From contig BAAFSQ010000018.1 in NCBI GenBank assembly GCA_054661495.1, forward strand, positions 1-64,000: a stretch of DNA of 64,000 nt. The letters are read 5' to 3'. The translations under genes were made by a program, and so were the position numbers. The notes under the pieces are model-generated. The model was not told the origin of the DNA and made no database searches. It saw nothing but the letters and a program-made list of their open reading frames with translations. This DNA is from Zygophlyctis sp. KS116. Taxonomy: Eukaryota > Chytridiomycota. Shown in pieces: positions 10,906 to 19,563 of this stretch. How positions within the stretch are numbered: position 1 is the first letter of the stretch; each line of letters opens with the position of its first letter.

Positions 10906-11226
10906 GGGATTTAGTTAAAAAATGGACTTTTTATTCCTTATTGTACACCTGATCTATTTATATACATGCCGCAATGATTATTTATAGTCTGTTCTATTTA
11001 TAGATGTTCTTTAAGCTTTTAAATAAAAGTAGTATTAAGAGTCAAATTTTAACTGATTTAATTTAGGTTTTTAAGGGATTTAATTTAGGTCTAAGAATTT
11101 TGACTTTAGGTTTATGAAATCTATAGGTTTATGAAATTTCTACACTCGGGTTCATGAAACACTAGGTTTTTAAAGGGTTATAGGAGTAAATGTCTGCATT
11201 GTTCCATTTTGAATCTCTGCTTCTAG
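10906..11226. other. Intergenic, TAGGTTT-rich
   Basis: AT-rich sequence with more scattered TAGGTTT copies and two CTATTTATA boxes (about 10963 and 10993). No gene recognised. Confidence 0.5.
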
Positions 11227-11397
11227 TTATACTATTACTAATCTGTACTTGTACATACTTGCACGCACAATTTCCTTCTTTACTAGATCGTAATAAGCAT
11301 GGGTAATTTCTTTATATAATTCTAGATTTATGGGAGTGTTTTGGAAGGCTGCTAGGGTGGGAGAGCGATTGTCTCCATATGTATCAATGGCATGCAT
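11227..11397 (-). CDS. Possible small protein, unrecognised
   Basis: 56-codon frame starting at an ATG, too short to stand out by length. Its composition ([20 protein letters not shown], then [20 protein letters not shown]) looks like coding sequence rather than AT-rich noise. A weak 23-nt intron candidate near its end would extend it by about 20 codons. No family recognised. It lies downstream of uS11m on the same strand. Confidence 0.3.
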   Translation of the reverse strand: MHAIDTYGDNRSPTLAAFQNTPINLELYKEITHAYYDLVKKEIVRASMYKYRLVIV

Positions 11398-11442
11398 AGT
11401 AATGGCTATACGTATTTTTATTAATGGAAATTAAATTTTTTT

Positions 11443-11874
11443 TTATAATCTTCTTTTTTTAGGTGGTCGACATCCTTTATGTCTATGAGCTGTAACATCT
11501 GAAATTCTTAATATTTTCCATCCAGAAGATGCTATAGTTCTAAAAGCTTGTTCTCTTCCACTTCCAAATCCTTTAAATTTAATATGAAATCCAGATTTAG
11601 GATCTACATTTTTAATTGATGCTCTCTTGATTAATTCAATTAATGCAACATTTCCAGAGTCTGGAGTCTTTTTTCTAGAATTTTTTAGACCACAACTTCC
11701 TGCAGACGTTGTTGTAATTACTCGATTATTAAAATCTGTAAGACAAGCAATGGTATTATTTTTAGTACATTGGACATGAATAGTATGATATTTTGGAACT
11801 ACCATTCCCATGGAATTTTGTAAAAAGGATGAAGAATAGCATCGAATGAAGCGATTCATTTTTTGGTTTTTCAA
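11443..11874 (-). CDS. Mitochondrial ribosomal protein uS11m
   Basis: Single exon, 143 aa. HIKFKGFGSGREQAFRTI and ISDVTAHRHKGCRPPKKRR match the universal uS11 C-terminus. An N-terminal extension rich in Ser, Arg and aromatic residues (FIRCYSSSFLQ) fits mitochondrial import. It belongs to the platform of the mitoribosome small subunit. The start may be the first or second Met (codon 1 or 6). Confidence 0.88.
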   Translation of the reverse strand: MKNQKMNRFIRCYSSSFLQNSMGMVVPKYHTIHVQCTKNNTIACLTDFNNRVITTTSAGSCGLKNSRKKTPDSGNVALIELIKRASIKNVDPKSGFHIKFKGFGSGREQAFRTIASSGWKILRISDVTAHRHKGCRPPKKRRL

Positions 11875-11944
11875 GGCCCAGACCTATAAATTGACGGTGA
11901 AACCATTGGTCTTTAGTGAATGAGGGGTGATTATACTAAAATTT

Positions 11945-12500
11945 AATATTGATGATTGTCATTCAAGTAAGACAGCAACGGATTTAAAAGGATCTGATTT
12001 ATATGCAAGAAAGAGGATGGCAAAATATGTTCAAGTAATGGTGATTGTGTTCACGGTAGCTGTACAATTGGAACGTGCAGTCCGAGACGAGAATTTTTGG
12101 GAAACTGCCTAGAGAATGATGATTGTCAAAGTGGATTGTCATGTTTTTATTCTAAATGCAAGAAAAATGATGGCCAAACATGTTCAATTGATCTTGATTG
12201 TATTAGTCTCATCTGTACAAAGGGAACGTGCGGTCCGAGACTAGGAGCTTTTGAAAATTGCCAAGTTACTGATGACTGTCACTATGGATTATTATTAGGG
12301 CTTACCAATGCGTTCCCATTCCTGGTCGTGTTCCATGAAACATTTAACAGTTTACAGAAATGTCAATCTGGTTTAAGATGTAAGGATAACAATTGCAAGA
12401 GAAAGAATGGCTAAAAATGTTAAATAAATGATGATTGTGTCGACGACATGTTTACAATGGCAAAGTGCGTTCCGAGAGCAGGGGGTTTAGGCTAGAACTT
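11945..12500 (+). pseudogene. Decaying Cys-rich tandem-repeat protein gene
   Basis: Units of about 36-40 residues with a fixed Cys pattern, as in NDDCQSGLSCFYSKCKKNDG followed by QTCSIDLDCISLICTKGTCG. The best frame runs about 12012-12414. Upstream (11950-12015) the same repeat is visible in a different frame. Downstream (12411-12480) it continues past a TAA as altered copies of CSxDDDC...GKCVPRA. A stretch at 12295-12350 does not match the unit. No signal peptide or clean start is found. It looks like a former secreted Cys-rich protein broken by frameshifts and stops; extra exons cannot be excluded. Confidence 0.6.
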
Positions 12501-12644
12501 GAAGGACTTTAGCTAAGCTTATTATCTTGTATTATGAACTTCTTTTCTGTAGTTGATTTGAAATGTTAATAGTAGAGTTGTTCAGATAAACAAAGATTAT
12601 CTAGTAAACTAAAAAATTAGATTTTACATTTGATTCTACTTACA

Positions 12645-13512
12645 ATGCGATTATATAGACTGAAACTAACTTGCATTCAGCTGATCATCTTTACCATTTC
12701 GATGGATGCCCCTCCCGTAGCCCCCACCAGTATTTCTATCATTCCTCATGGAATAAGCGCAATGGCTGTCGGTAATCCAGTGCAGGTGAGTCAAGATTTT
12801 AAACATTTTGATCCCAAGAGAGCTATCAATAGACCGCATCTAAATAATGTCGCTCAGGATCATTACGTTTCACTAAAGAATCGTAAGAGTGCGGCGATGC
12901 CCAACACTCCCAAAATAATAATGTTTGATAAAAATCGTTATGAAGAGGATTCAGTTTCTGAAGTACGATTCAGGTTGGGATGATGATTATGACTCCATCT
13001 TTGAAGATGATCAGTTAGATTATGTTTCTGAAGATGAACATTATGTAGTTCCAGAATCTGTGGCTGCAATGGACTTATTGCAGGATGAAGCAAGGCAAGG
13101 AGATTTACTAGGAAATAGTGCAGAATTTTTAATGGCATAGGAAGTCACCAAGTGAAGAGAATGATTTGTTGTTAGAGCTTTCAGAACTTTATAAAGGCGA
13201 GACAGAGTTTGGAGAGTCCTCATCGACAACATTGGAACAAGTTTCTAAATGTTTGTTGAATAGAAATTTAGAGATTTCCTCATGTCCGGGAGTAACCCAA
13301 TGCAGATTGATCATGTACCTGTTGTAAAATTGCAGTACAAACTTTCCGTGCATGAGACTCCACAATCGAATGTAAAAGTTGATGCTTTCCCTTATTATGA
13401 TAAATTCCATACTCTTGTTCTTCTTAATAATACTTTATGCATCACAAACACCCTCCTTCTAACATTTGATGTTATTCGTCTTCTTTTTGTATTCTTGTTT
13501 CTTCTGATTTGA
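12645..13512 (+). pseudogene. Frameshifted secreted or membrane protein gene
   Basis: Starts with a plausible signal peptide (MRLYRLKLTCIQLIIFTISM). The first frame runs to about 12965 and continues one base off as an acidic stretch (YDSGWDDDYDSIFEDDQLDY) to about 13138. It then shifts again to an acidic/Ser frame (SPSEENDLLLELSELYKGET) to 13326, and apparently again to a segment ending in a hydrophobic tail at 13512. No GT-AG intron restores the joins I tested. Similar composition across the joins suggests one gene with several indels. Assembly errors are the main alternative. Confidence 0.5.
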
Positions 13513-13680
13513 CCATCGGCATATATATTGCTGATAAGTACCATATTTTGCGACTTGTCAATCTGAACAGCATCTTTCCTGGACCCAAATGTGGTTTAAA
13601 TCGTAGACTTCTTATCAGCCCTGTCATCAATGGCTAGATCAACGGTAGGACCCGCAATGTGAAACTTTTCTCATCAAAAA
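13513..13680. other. Intergenic
   Basis: 168 bp with no recognisable frame. It holds the presumed promoter of the Crinkler-like gene. Confidence 0.5.
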
Positions 13681-14620
13681 ATGTCAAAAAAGCTCTGGGT
13701 TGCATATGAAGCGCTTGCAAAGAGATTTATTGACAAAGTCTCCATTGAAGGATGCTCTGATGTGGCTGACTTTAAAGGTACTATTGGCAATTTAAACTAA
13801 TTTTCTAGATGAAATAAAAAAAAAGTTTGAAATCAGTGGGCCTGCATCTCATCTCTCTCTCTACAAATCTGATGGAACTACTGAAATTGATGTTGGAGAA
13901 TCTCCTTCTTTATTTGTGAATGTAAATTCTAGAGGAAATCCTCTCATTGTTAAACCTGTGGTCTCCTCTCAAGTCTCTAGTCTTCAAAACAATTTTTCCT
14001 CAAAAGTTTCCATGGTTTTGCAATCCACCATGACGACTGAGGAAAAAGAATCTATCTTGAAGGATATTTTTGAAGTACAATCCAAAGACAAACTGCTACA
14101 ATCTAAAGATGAATCACTACAATCTAAAGATGAATCACTACAATCTAAAGATGGTTTACTTGTAGCATTGGAAAGGGAAACGCTAGGCATCAAAGCAGAG
14201 CGTGATTTTTTAAAGGGAACTTTGGATGCTCGTCATATTTTTGAAAATTACGAGGCCCGATTCAAGAAGCCGGATCCAAAAGGCCCAAAGCTTACAAGAG
14301 CGGCAAGGTGGGATCAGCATCTTAAGTTGAATCCAAACATCCTGAAAAAGTTTGAAGAGTGTAACCATGACGACAAGGAAATACTTTGGCCAAATAAAGC
14401 TGTAGAAATTTATCACGAGTTATGCAGAAACATTCATCAACGAACCATAGAAATTGGAAATGGAAAGTATATCGTGATGATTGAAAAAGCACTTCCTAAA
14501 ACTTCTTCTTGTTTTGTAAAGGTACTAGCTAAGGAATTGTACGGGGAAAGTGTTTCAGTTGAAGAAGATACATTTATATTGAGTGGAGATCCTTCAGAAA
14601 CGGAACCATCTTCTGTATAG
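13681..14620 (+). CDS. Crinkler (CRN)-like effector
   Basis: Two exons, 302 aa: 13681-13777 and 13809-14620, joined across a 31-nt intron. The start MSKKLWVAYE, then DVADFKDEIKKKF and LSLYKSDG, has the layout of the ubiquitin-like header domain of CRN proteins, known from oomycetes, chytrids, Rozella and Rhizophagus. Next come three copies of LQSKDES and a Glu/Lys linker. The C-terminal domain (about 170-302) contains ARWDQHLKLNP, is unfamiliar, and would be the variable effector part. As usual for CRNs there is no classical signal peptide. It sits next to broken secreted-protein genes. Header assignment is by pattern only. Confidence 0.6.
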
Positions 14621-15286
14621 CTGTCAAATGTAAGGTTTGCTTTCAGATGACTGATTAGTGCTTCATTGTTGAATAAATTGCTTTTCCTACGAGTTTGAGA
14701 ATTGACATTGAGATCATCTAGGCTTTCAGCTGTTTGGTAAAAGATTTAATTTCTTTTCAATATGAAACTAACTAATAAAAAGCAACTCTACGCAAACGTT
14801 TTTATTTCAATGAGAAGAGGATTTAGCAATCAATACAGCACTCATTTCCTAACCAGCTCATGGTGATCATTTGGAAATCACTGTCTTCCTGCTAGAGTAT
14901 CTTCAGCAGGAACTATCTCTCAAAGGTTCTGTACTGCACGCATTAGTAGTTTGCAGAAAAATTGTCAGAGTGTTGCGGCAAACAGACAATTATCCCTATG
15001 ATTCAAGTCCTATTGACTCTAGATTCACTGAATCAATGAAAGTTGGATTGTGGAACAATCAGACCATTTTGACTGCTACTAGTCAAGATTTCTTAACCTG
15101 GTTGTCCTATTGCGTAACGGTTTCACGAATAAAACAAGATTGACAATCCTGCATTTCATGATGAGTGGTAGCATCGAGGGAGGAATGCATTTTAAACATA
15201 ATCATTCCTTGATAAAATTACACAATTCAGTAGAGAGCGCCAACAGTGAAATGAGAACATACTCACCTAGGCCCATTAAATTTTCA
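14621..15286. other. 666 bp with no supportable gene
   Basis: Several short frames occur (for example 14871-15143), but none has a start in good context, a conserved motif or partners across a plausible intron. The frame of RPC34 is open upstream to 15110 but that part is unlike the family. It could be a decayed gene or the RPC34 5' region. Confidence 0.4.
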
Positions 15287-16234
15287 ATGCAATTGTCAGA
15301 TCGTCAATTAGAATTGCTTAAATCACTCAGGAATGCTCCCTCTCAGACACTAGATGCAGATAATTTATTAAAGGAATTAGAGTACTGGACAATGAATGAG
15401 ATCATGCAAGAGATTAATGCATTATCAGGGACTTTTATTCAAGTTTTGACTGTCAAGGGGAAACCGGTCTTTAAGGCCTTGGATGATGATGAAGTTGAAA
15501 AGACTCTGGGAATGTCGGAATCAGAGCGAATCATTTATAATATTATCAAATCTGCTAATAACAAGGGGATTTGGATTAAGGATATAAAATCAAAATCCAA
15601 TCTTCATACACAATTAGTCAACTCAAATATTAAAGCTTTAGAGAAAAAGGGAATTATTAAATCAGTAAAATCAGTTAAAACTCCTACTAAAAAAGTCTAT
15701 ATGTTGACGGAATTAGAACCTTCAATTGAACTTACTGGTGGGGCTTGGTATACGGATCAGGAATTGGATGTAGAATTTATAGATCAATTATCAAATCAGT
15801 TATACAAATTCATCGCGTCAAAGAGTTTTCCTCTAGATTCAAAGGATGCCATATATCCAGCAAACTATAAAGGATATCCAACAATAGAAGTATTACATAA
15901 ATGGATTAGGAAATCAGGGATCACTTCTATAGAGTTATCTTTTGAAGATGTGGCTTGTTTATTAGATAGGTTAGTTTATGATGGAAAAGTTGTTAAACTT
16001 GAAAGGCAGGATTTTTCTCATACAATGGATGAAGACTCTGAAGATGAAACAAGAAAAGATATGAGTCATTTAATGTGGATGTTTAAAGCTACCAAATATA
16101 TACGTGATAATGGTAACTCCTATTCAGATATACCATGTGGAAGTTGTCCGGTTTTTGAATTTTGTAAACAAGGCGGACCAGTTAACCCAGAAGAATGTGT
16201 TTATTTAAGTAGCTGGTTAGCCCAAGACTTTTAG
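15287..16234 (+). CDS. RPC34: RNA polymerase III subunit RPC34 (RPC6/POLR3F)
   Basis: Single exon; 315 aa from the ATG at 15287, chosen because it matches the family length (human about 316). The upstream in-frame extension lacks similarity. Tandem winged-helix domains fill the N-terminal two thirds. TGGAWYTDQELDVEFI and the C-terminal iron-sulfur-type Cys motif CGSCPVFEFC with NPEECVYL are diagnostic. It acts in Pol III initiation with the C82 and C31 homologues. Its stop lies 2 bp from the NOX stop. Confidence 0.93.
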   Translation: MQLSDRQLELLKSLRNAPSQTLDADNLLKELEYWTMNEIMQEINALSGTFIQVLTVKGKPVFKALDDDEVEKTLGMSESERIIYNIIKSANNKGIWIKDIKSKSNLHTQLVNSNIKALEKKGIIKSVKSVKTPTKKVYMLTELEPSIELTGGAWYTDQELDVEFIDQLSNQLYKFIASKSFPLDSKDAIYPANYKGYPTIEVLHKWIRKSGITSIELSFEDVACLLDRLVYDGKVVKLERQDFSHTMDEDSEDETRKDMSHLMWMFKATKYIRDNGNSYSDIPCGSCPVFEFCKQGGPVNPEECVYLSSWLAQDF

Positions 16235-16236
16235 AG

Positions 16237-17898
16237 TTACTCGAAGTTTTCTTCATGAAAGGAGAATACGATATTTTTTGATGAAGAAAGTTTAGCTTGT
16301 TTCTTTACTGCTTTTCCCATGACTGGAGGTCCACAAAAATATATTCCTATATCATTTACAGAAGATGGATCTGGAGTAATTTCACTCTTTATACAATCAA
16401 ATAATTTGTCCCATTGAGGTCGTCCAATCAGTGTTTTACTTTTGAGTTGAGTTATTGGATCAAAATCTTTTGAATCGTTTAGCATAATATTTGTTAAACT
16501 TTCAACGCCCATTTTACCAGTCAGAAAAATCCTACTCTGAACAAATGATTCTGGCACATGTTCCTCTAAATAATATAGAAGACTTTGAAACCAAGCGATA
16601 TCCTGCATATCACGGCAAACCCAAATTAAATGTAATTTCTCCAATTTCATTGGTGCTTTACGCATATAAGCATACCATATAGCTTTTAAAAGACCAGCAG
16701 ATGGAGTTACACCAATCCCAGCACTTATAAGTACTGAAGTTTTGTGAGTAAACAAATCTTGCGCCGGTGCACCATACGGCCCATCAATTCTTATACTTGG
16801 AAATCCCACATTTTCACCCTTTTCTGAATTTTCTTTTGAAACTAGATCATAGAGTGCATTCGTCCAATCCCCAACAACTTTTACATGAATAGACGAGAAC
16901 CCTTCCTGTGGAGTAGAAGAAATTGTAAATGGATGCCATTGAAACTTTGAAATTTCTGGAATATTTACATATAAATATTGTCCAGGATTATAATTCATTG
17001 AAAACTTTTCAAACCGTATTTCAATGACTTTGCCGGGATGTAGAATAACATCACTAATATTTGTATCTTCTCTTGATCTCCAAACTCTTATCAGTCTATC
17101 CAAAAGAAAAATGAAAAATGCAGGAGTTATGTAATACTTTGTGTTATAGCCCTTACATTGCCCATCGGGTGAATGAAACAAACATCCAAAGGAATGTAAG
17201 AATAGGCAAATATAAAATATCACATACAAATGATGAGTATGTATGAATATTTCAAATTTAAGTTTCCTAACCAACTTTGCAGCAGTAGTAAACATGAAGA
17301 ATATCACATACACCATTACATGTCCGGTAATCCCCGCAAATGATTCATAATGCAATCCCCATGTTGTAGCAGAAGTTAGCGTTGAATAATTTTTCCTGAA
17401 CTGTTCCTGGTTTTTCGATCCTGATAGATAATTTTGAAAATGGCCTGGTAACTTAAACATATTGGCGTAATGACCATCTTTCATTAGGTAAATCAAGCTT
17501 ACTTATATGCAGCAAAGTAAAAAATAACATTGAGTAAGCAGTAACTTTATGCAGAAAAATGTTATTATCCAAAGGAAGCCATGCATTTACTATCGGCGAT
17601 CGGACAACTCTTATAAGATTTCGGCAAGTAGGAAGCCTTGGTAATTAGTTTAAAAAACTTACAATAACAATGTACAGTCAAAGCATAAAACCAATCCGGC
17701 AGCTCTTGAAAGTAGAACCGAATTCCCGATGGAGTTATAAGCTTCCATCTCTGAATCATTCTTTTGCTTGAACCATCCAAAGGTAAATAGTGCAACATGG
17801 ATGCAAACATACAGAATCCAAAATACAAATGATCGGACAGTGCTGGAAAAGTAGTCTTGGAAATGCACTTGCAGAACAGGATCAATCTTTTCAAACAT
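16237..17898 (-). CDS. Superoxide-generating NADPH oxidase (NOX)
   Basis: Three exons, 536 aa: 17898-17663, 17636-17503, 17477-16237, with introns of 26 and 25 nt. It has the gp91phox layout: six transmembrane helices with heme-binding His in helix 3 (FLHKVTAYSMLFFTLLH) and helix 5 (THHLYVIFYICLFLH), FAD motif HPFTISS, and NADPH-side motifs GPYGAPAQ, SAGIGVTP and FCGPPVMG. There is no EF-hand extension, so it is of the NoxA/NoxB/gp91 type that needs a p67phox/NoxR partner. That partner is encoded head-to-head 65 bp away. It would make superoxide across the plasma membrane. All key motifs are present. Confidence 0.93.
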
Positions 17899-17963
17899 AC
17901 CTATGAACTATAAATAGATCTCGCTTAATATAGAACGCAGAATCTATAAATAGATCTGGTAAA
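17899..17963. promoter_or_regulatory. 65-bp bidirectional NOX/NoxR promoter with direct repeats
   Basis: The whole gap between the two divergent start codons. It contains two identical 14-mers, CTATAAATAGATCT, at 17908-17921 and 17944-17957, in the same orientation 36 bp apart. Each includes a TATA-box-like core. A near copy (CTATTTATAGATCT) precedes the next gene at 19055-19068. Co-regulation is inferred. Confidence 0.7.
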
Positions 17964-18977
17964 ATGGCTAATGTCAATCAACTAAGCCAATGGAATGCAG
18001 CTCATAATGAATTTCTGAATAAAAATTATGCAAAGGCATTGGAAGTATATGAAGGAATCAGCCACTTATCCAGGATTTCATTCAATATGGGCTCAATATA
18101 TTGTTTATTGACTGATTATGAAAATGCTATTAAATGTTTTACTAAATCTATTCTATCGGATGAATATCAACTAGTATCTTTATTTCAAAGAGGGAATTTA
18201 TACTTTTCCATGTCGGTACTTGATATGGCAGTTCAGGATTATACAAGGATGTTGGAAATATTACATGATGATTGCAACTATTCTCAAATAGGATTGGAAT
18301 ATAAATTATACATAGCAGAAGTACTATTTAATAGGGCGCTATGTTATCTTGGGCTTGAAGAAAGAGAAAAGGCTCAACAAGATTTAATTGATGCGAACTC
18401 TGCAGCCTTTTTAAATATTCATTACAAAAGTATAGAACAAGTAGGATTTTATTCTCAAATCTTTATGATGAAAAGTGGGATTCAGTTTACTATTCCAAGT
18501 TATAAAACAGAAAATCTATCTGCAAAAACATATTTACAAAATGCAAAATCTATCCGAGGAACAGAATCTAATTTCTTGGGATTTATTGGATCTGCTCCAA
18601 TGCTTCCTAAAAATGTATTTTTTACAGGATCTAGAGGAAAAAGTGTTTTCCGAAAGTCTATATCTGCACCTGGATTATCTGGATTATCTGGATTATCTAA
18701 TGTTTCTAAAAATCTTGAACCAAATCAACCTGAATCAAATCAAAATGAATTAAGAGAAATATATGTCCCAACTCTTCTGGACAAGACTGGAACTATTCAA
18801 GTCAACTCAAAATCTTTGGGATTCTTCAAAACTAGACAAAAAGCTGAAGAGGCTTGTAAAAATTATATACTCTCTTCTCTAGGAGATAATGACGCTGCCT
18901 CAAATGTAGATTGGTTTGAAAAAGGGTGGGAGTATGGTGGACTTCAACTCTATATACAAATTCAAAAAATCTGTTGA
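17964..18977 (+). CDS. NoxR/p67phox-like NADPH oxidase activator
   Basis: Single exon, 337 aa. Four TPR-like helical repeats cover about residues 8-190. Phrases such as RISFNMGSIYCLLTDYENAI, LFQRGNLYFSMSVLDMA and EYKLYIAEVLFNRALCYLGL closely follow the Rac-binding TPR domain of p67phox and fungal NoxR. Then comes SAPMLPKNVFF, which may correspond to the short activation region, a Gly-Leu-Ser repeat and a C-terminal domain I do not recognise. No SH3 is seen; PB1 is uncertain. The head-to-head position with NOX supports the call strongly. Confidence 0.85.
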   Translation: MANVNQLSQWNAAHNEFLNKNYAKALEVYEGISHLSRISFNMGSIYCLLTDYENAIKCFTKSILSDEYQLVSLFQRGNLYFSMSVLDMAVQDYTRMLEILHDDCNYSQIGLEYKLYIAEVLFNRALCYLGLEEREKAQQDLIDANSAAFLNIHYKSIEQVGFYSQIFMMKSGIQFTIPSYKTENLSAKTYLQNAKSIRGTESNFLGFIGSAPMLPKNVFFTGSRGKSVFRKSISAPGLSGLSGLSNVSKNLEPNQPESNQNELREIYVPTLLDKTGTIQVNSKSLGFFKTRQKAEEACKNYILSSLGDNDAASNVDWFEKGWEYGGLQLYIQIQKIC

Positions 18978-19054
18978 AATTCATTATTCCAAATAAAAAC
19001 GATCCACATTTATTCATGTCCAAAATTGCCGTGAATTTGTCTATTTTTATGATT

Positions 19055-19068
19055 CTATTTATAGATCT
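19055..19068 (+). promoter_or_regulatory. Copy of the NOX-locus 14-mer
   Basis: CTATTTATAGATCT, differing at two A/T positions from the pair in the NOX/NoxR promoter. It lies 4 bp before the ATG of the small membrane protein gene, so it may lie in the 5' leader or act as a TATA element. Confidence 0.55.
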
Positions 19069-19072
19069 TTAA

Positions 19073-19469
19073 ATGAAAGAATCAGCTCTTTTAGTGCTTG
19101 CAAGAGTTCAAGCATACACAACTGCCTTTGGTAAGATTCTCAAGACTAAAGATTACAGCATATCTAAATGGAGGAATTTATTCACTTTTCTATCAAAATC
19201 AAATCAATGAAAGCTCTGTATCTGATTTACTTGACAAGTTAAATTTTTTCCAACAGAGTGGTAAAATAGCAATTGCAGTAGCTATTCTAATCATCTTCAT
19301 TAATATCTATATACTAAAGAAAGATCCCTCTAAAACACTAAAGATTCTGGTAGGGATCTGCTATCTCATTCTCGGACTGATCAGTGTCTTTCAGTTCACC
19401 CTAACCCTCCCAGGCAGTTTCCTGCTATTTACTGCCATAACAATATTTATGACTATTCCTACAAAGTAA
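19073..19469 (+). CDS. Small multi-pass membrane protein, possible p22phox/NoxD
   Basis: Two exons, 122 aa: 19073-19130 and 19159-19469, with a 28-nt intron. About three to four hydrophobic helices: around LNGGIYSLFY, SGKIAIAVAILIIFINIYIL, LVGICYLILGLISVFQF and GSFLLFTAITIFMTI. Size, Gly-Gly in the first helix, a basic loop after the second and a Pro-containing final hairpin resemble p22phox and its fungal counterpart NoxD, the membrane partner of NOX. It follows NOX and NoxR and shares their upstream motif. Identity is weak by sequence alone, so this is a hypothesis; it could be an unrelated membrane protein. Confidence 0.4.
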
Positions 19470-19563
19470 CATGTAAATGTTAAAAAAACAATTTCTTATA
19501 TGTCTTTATAGAAAATCATTAAAAGTCTGAGAGTTGGGTGTCTAGGCTAGAGGCAAGTTTAAA

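Noticed and set aside
10719-11170. Telomere-like TTTAGGTTT repeats
   Set aside because: Units are irregular, spaced by about 15 bp of other sequence and internal to a gene-dense region, so not a telomere or a clear interstitial telomere.
12955-12985. An intron explaining the frame change in the 12.6-13.5 kb gene
   Set aside because: The available GT...AG pairs (11 and 20 nt) lead to stops or the wrong frame.
14871-15143. 90-codon frame as a gene
   Set aside because: No recognisable motif, poor context, and it overlaps the non-conserved upstream extension of RPC34.
15110-15286. N-terminal extension of RPC34
   Set aside because: The family starts at about 15287 and the length then matches human; the extension lacks similarity.
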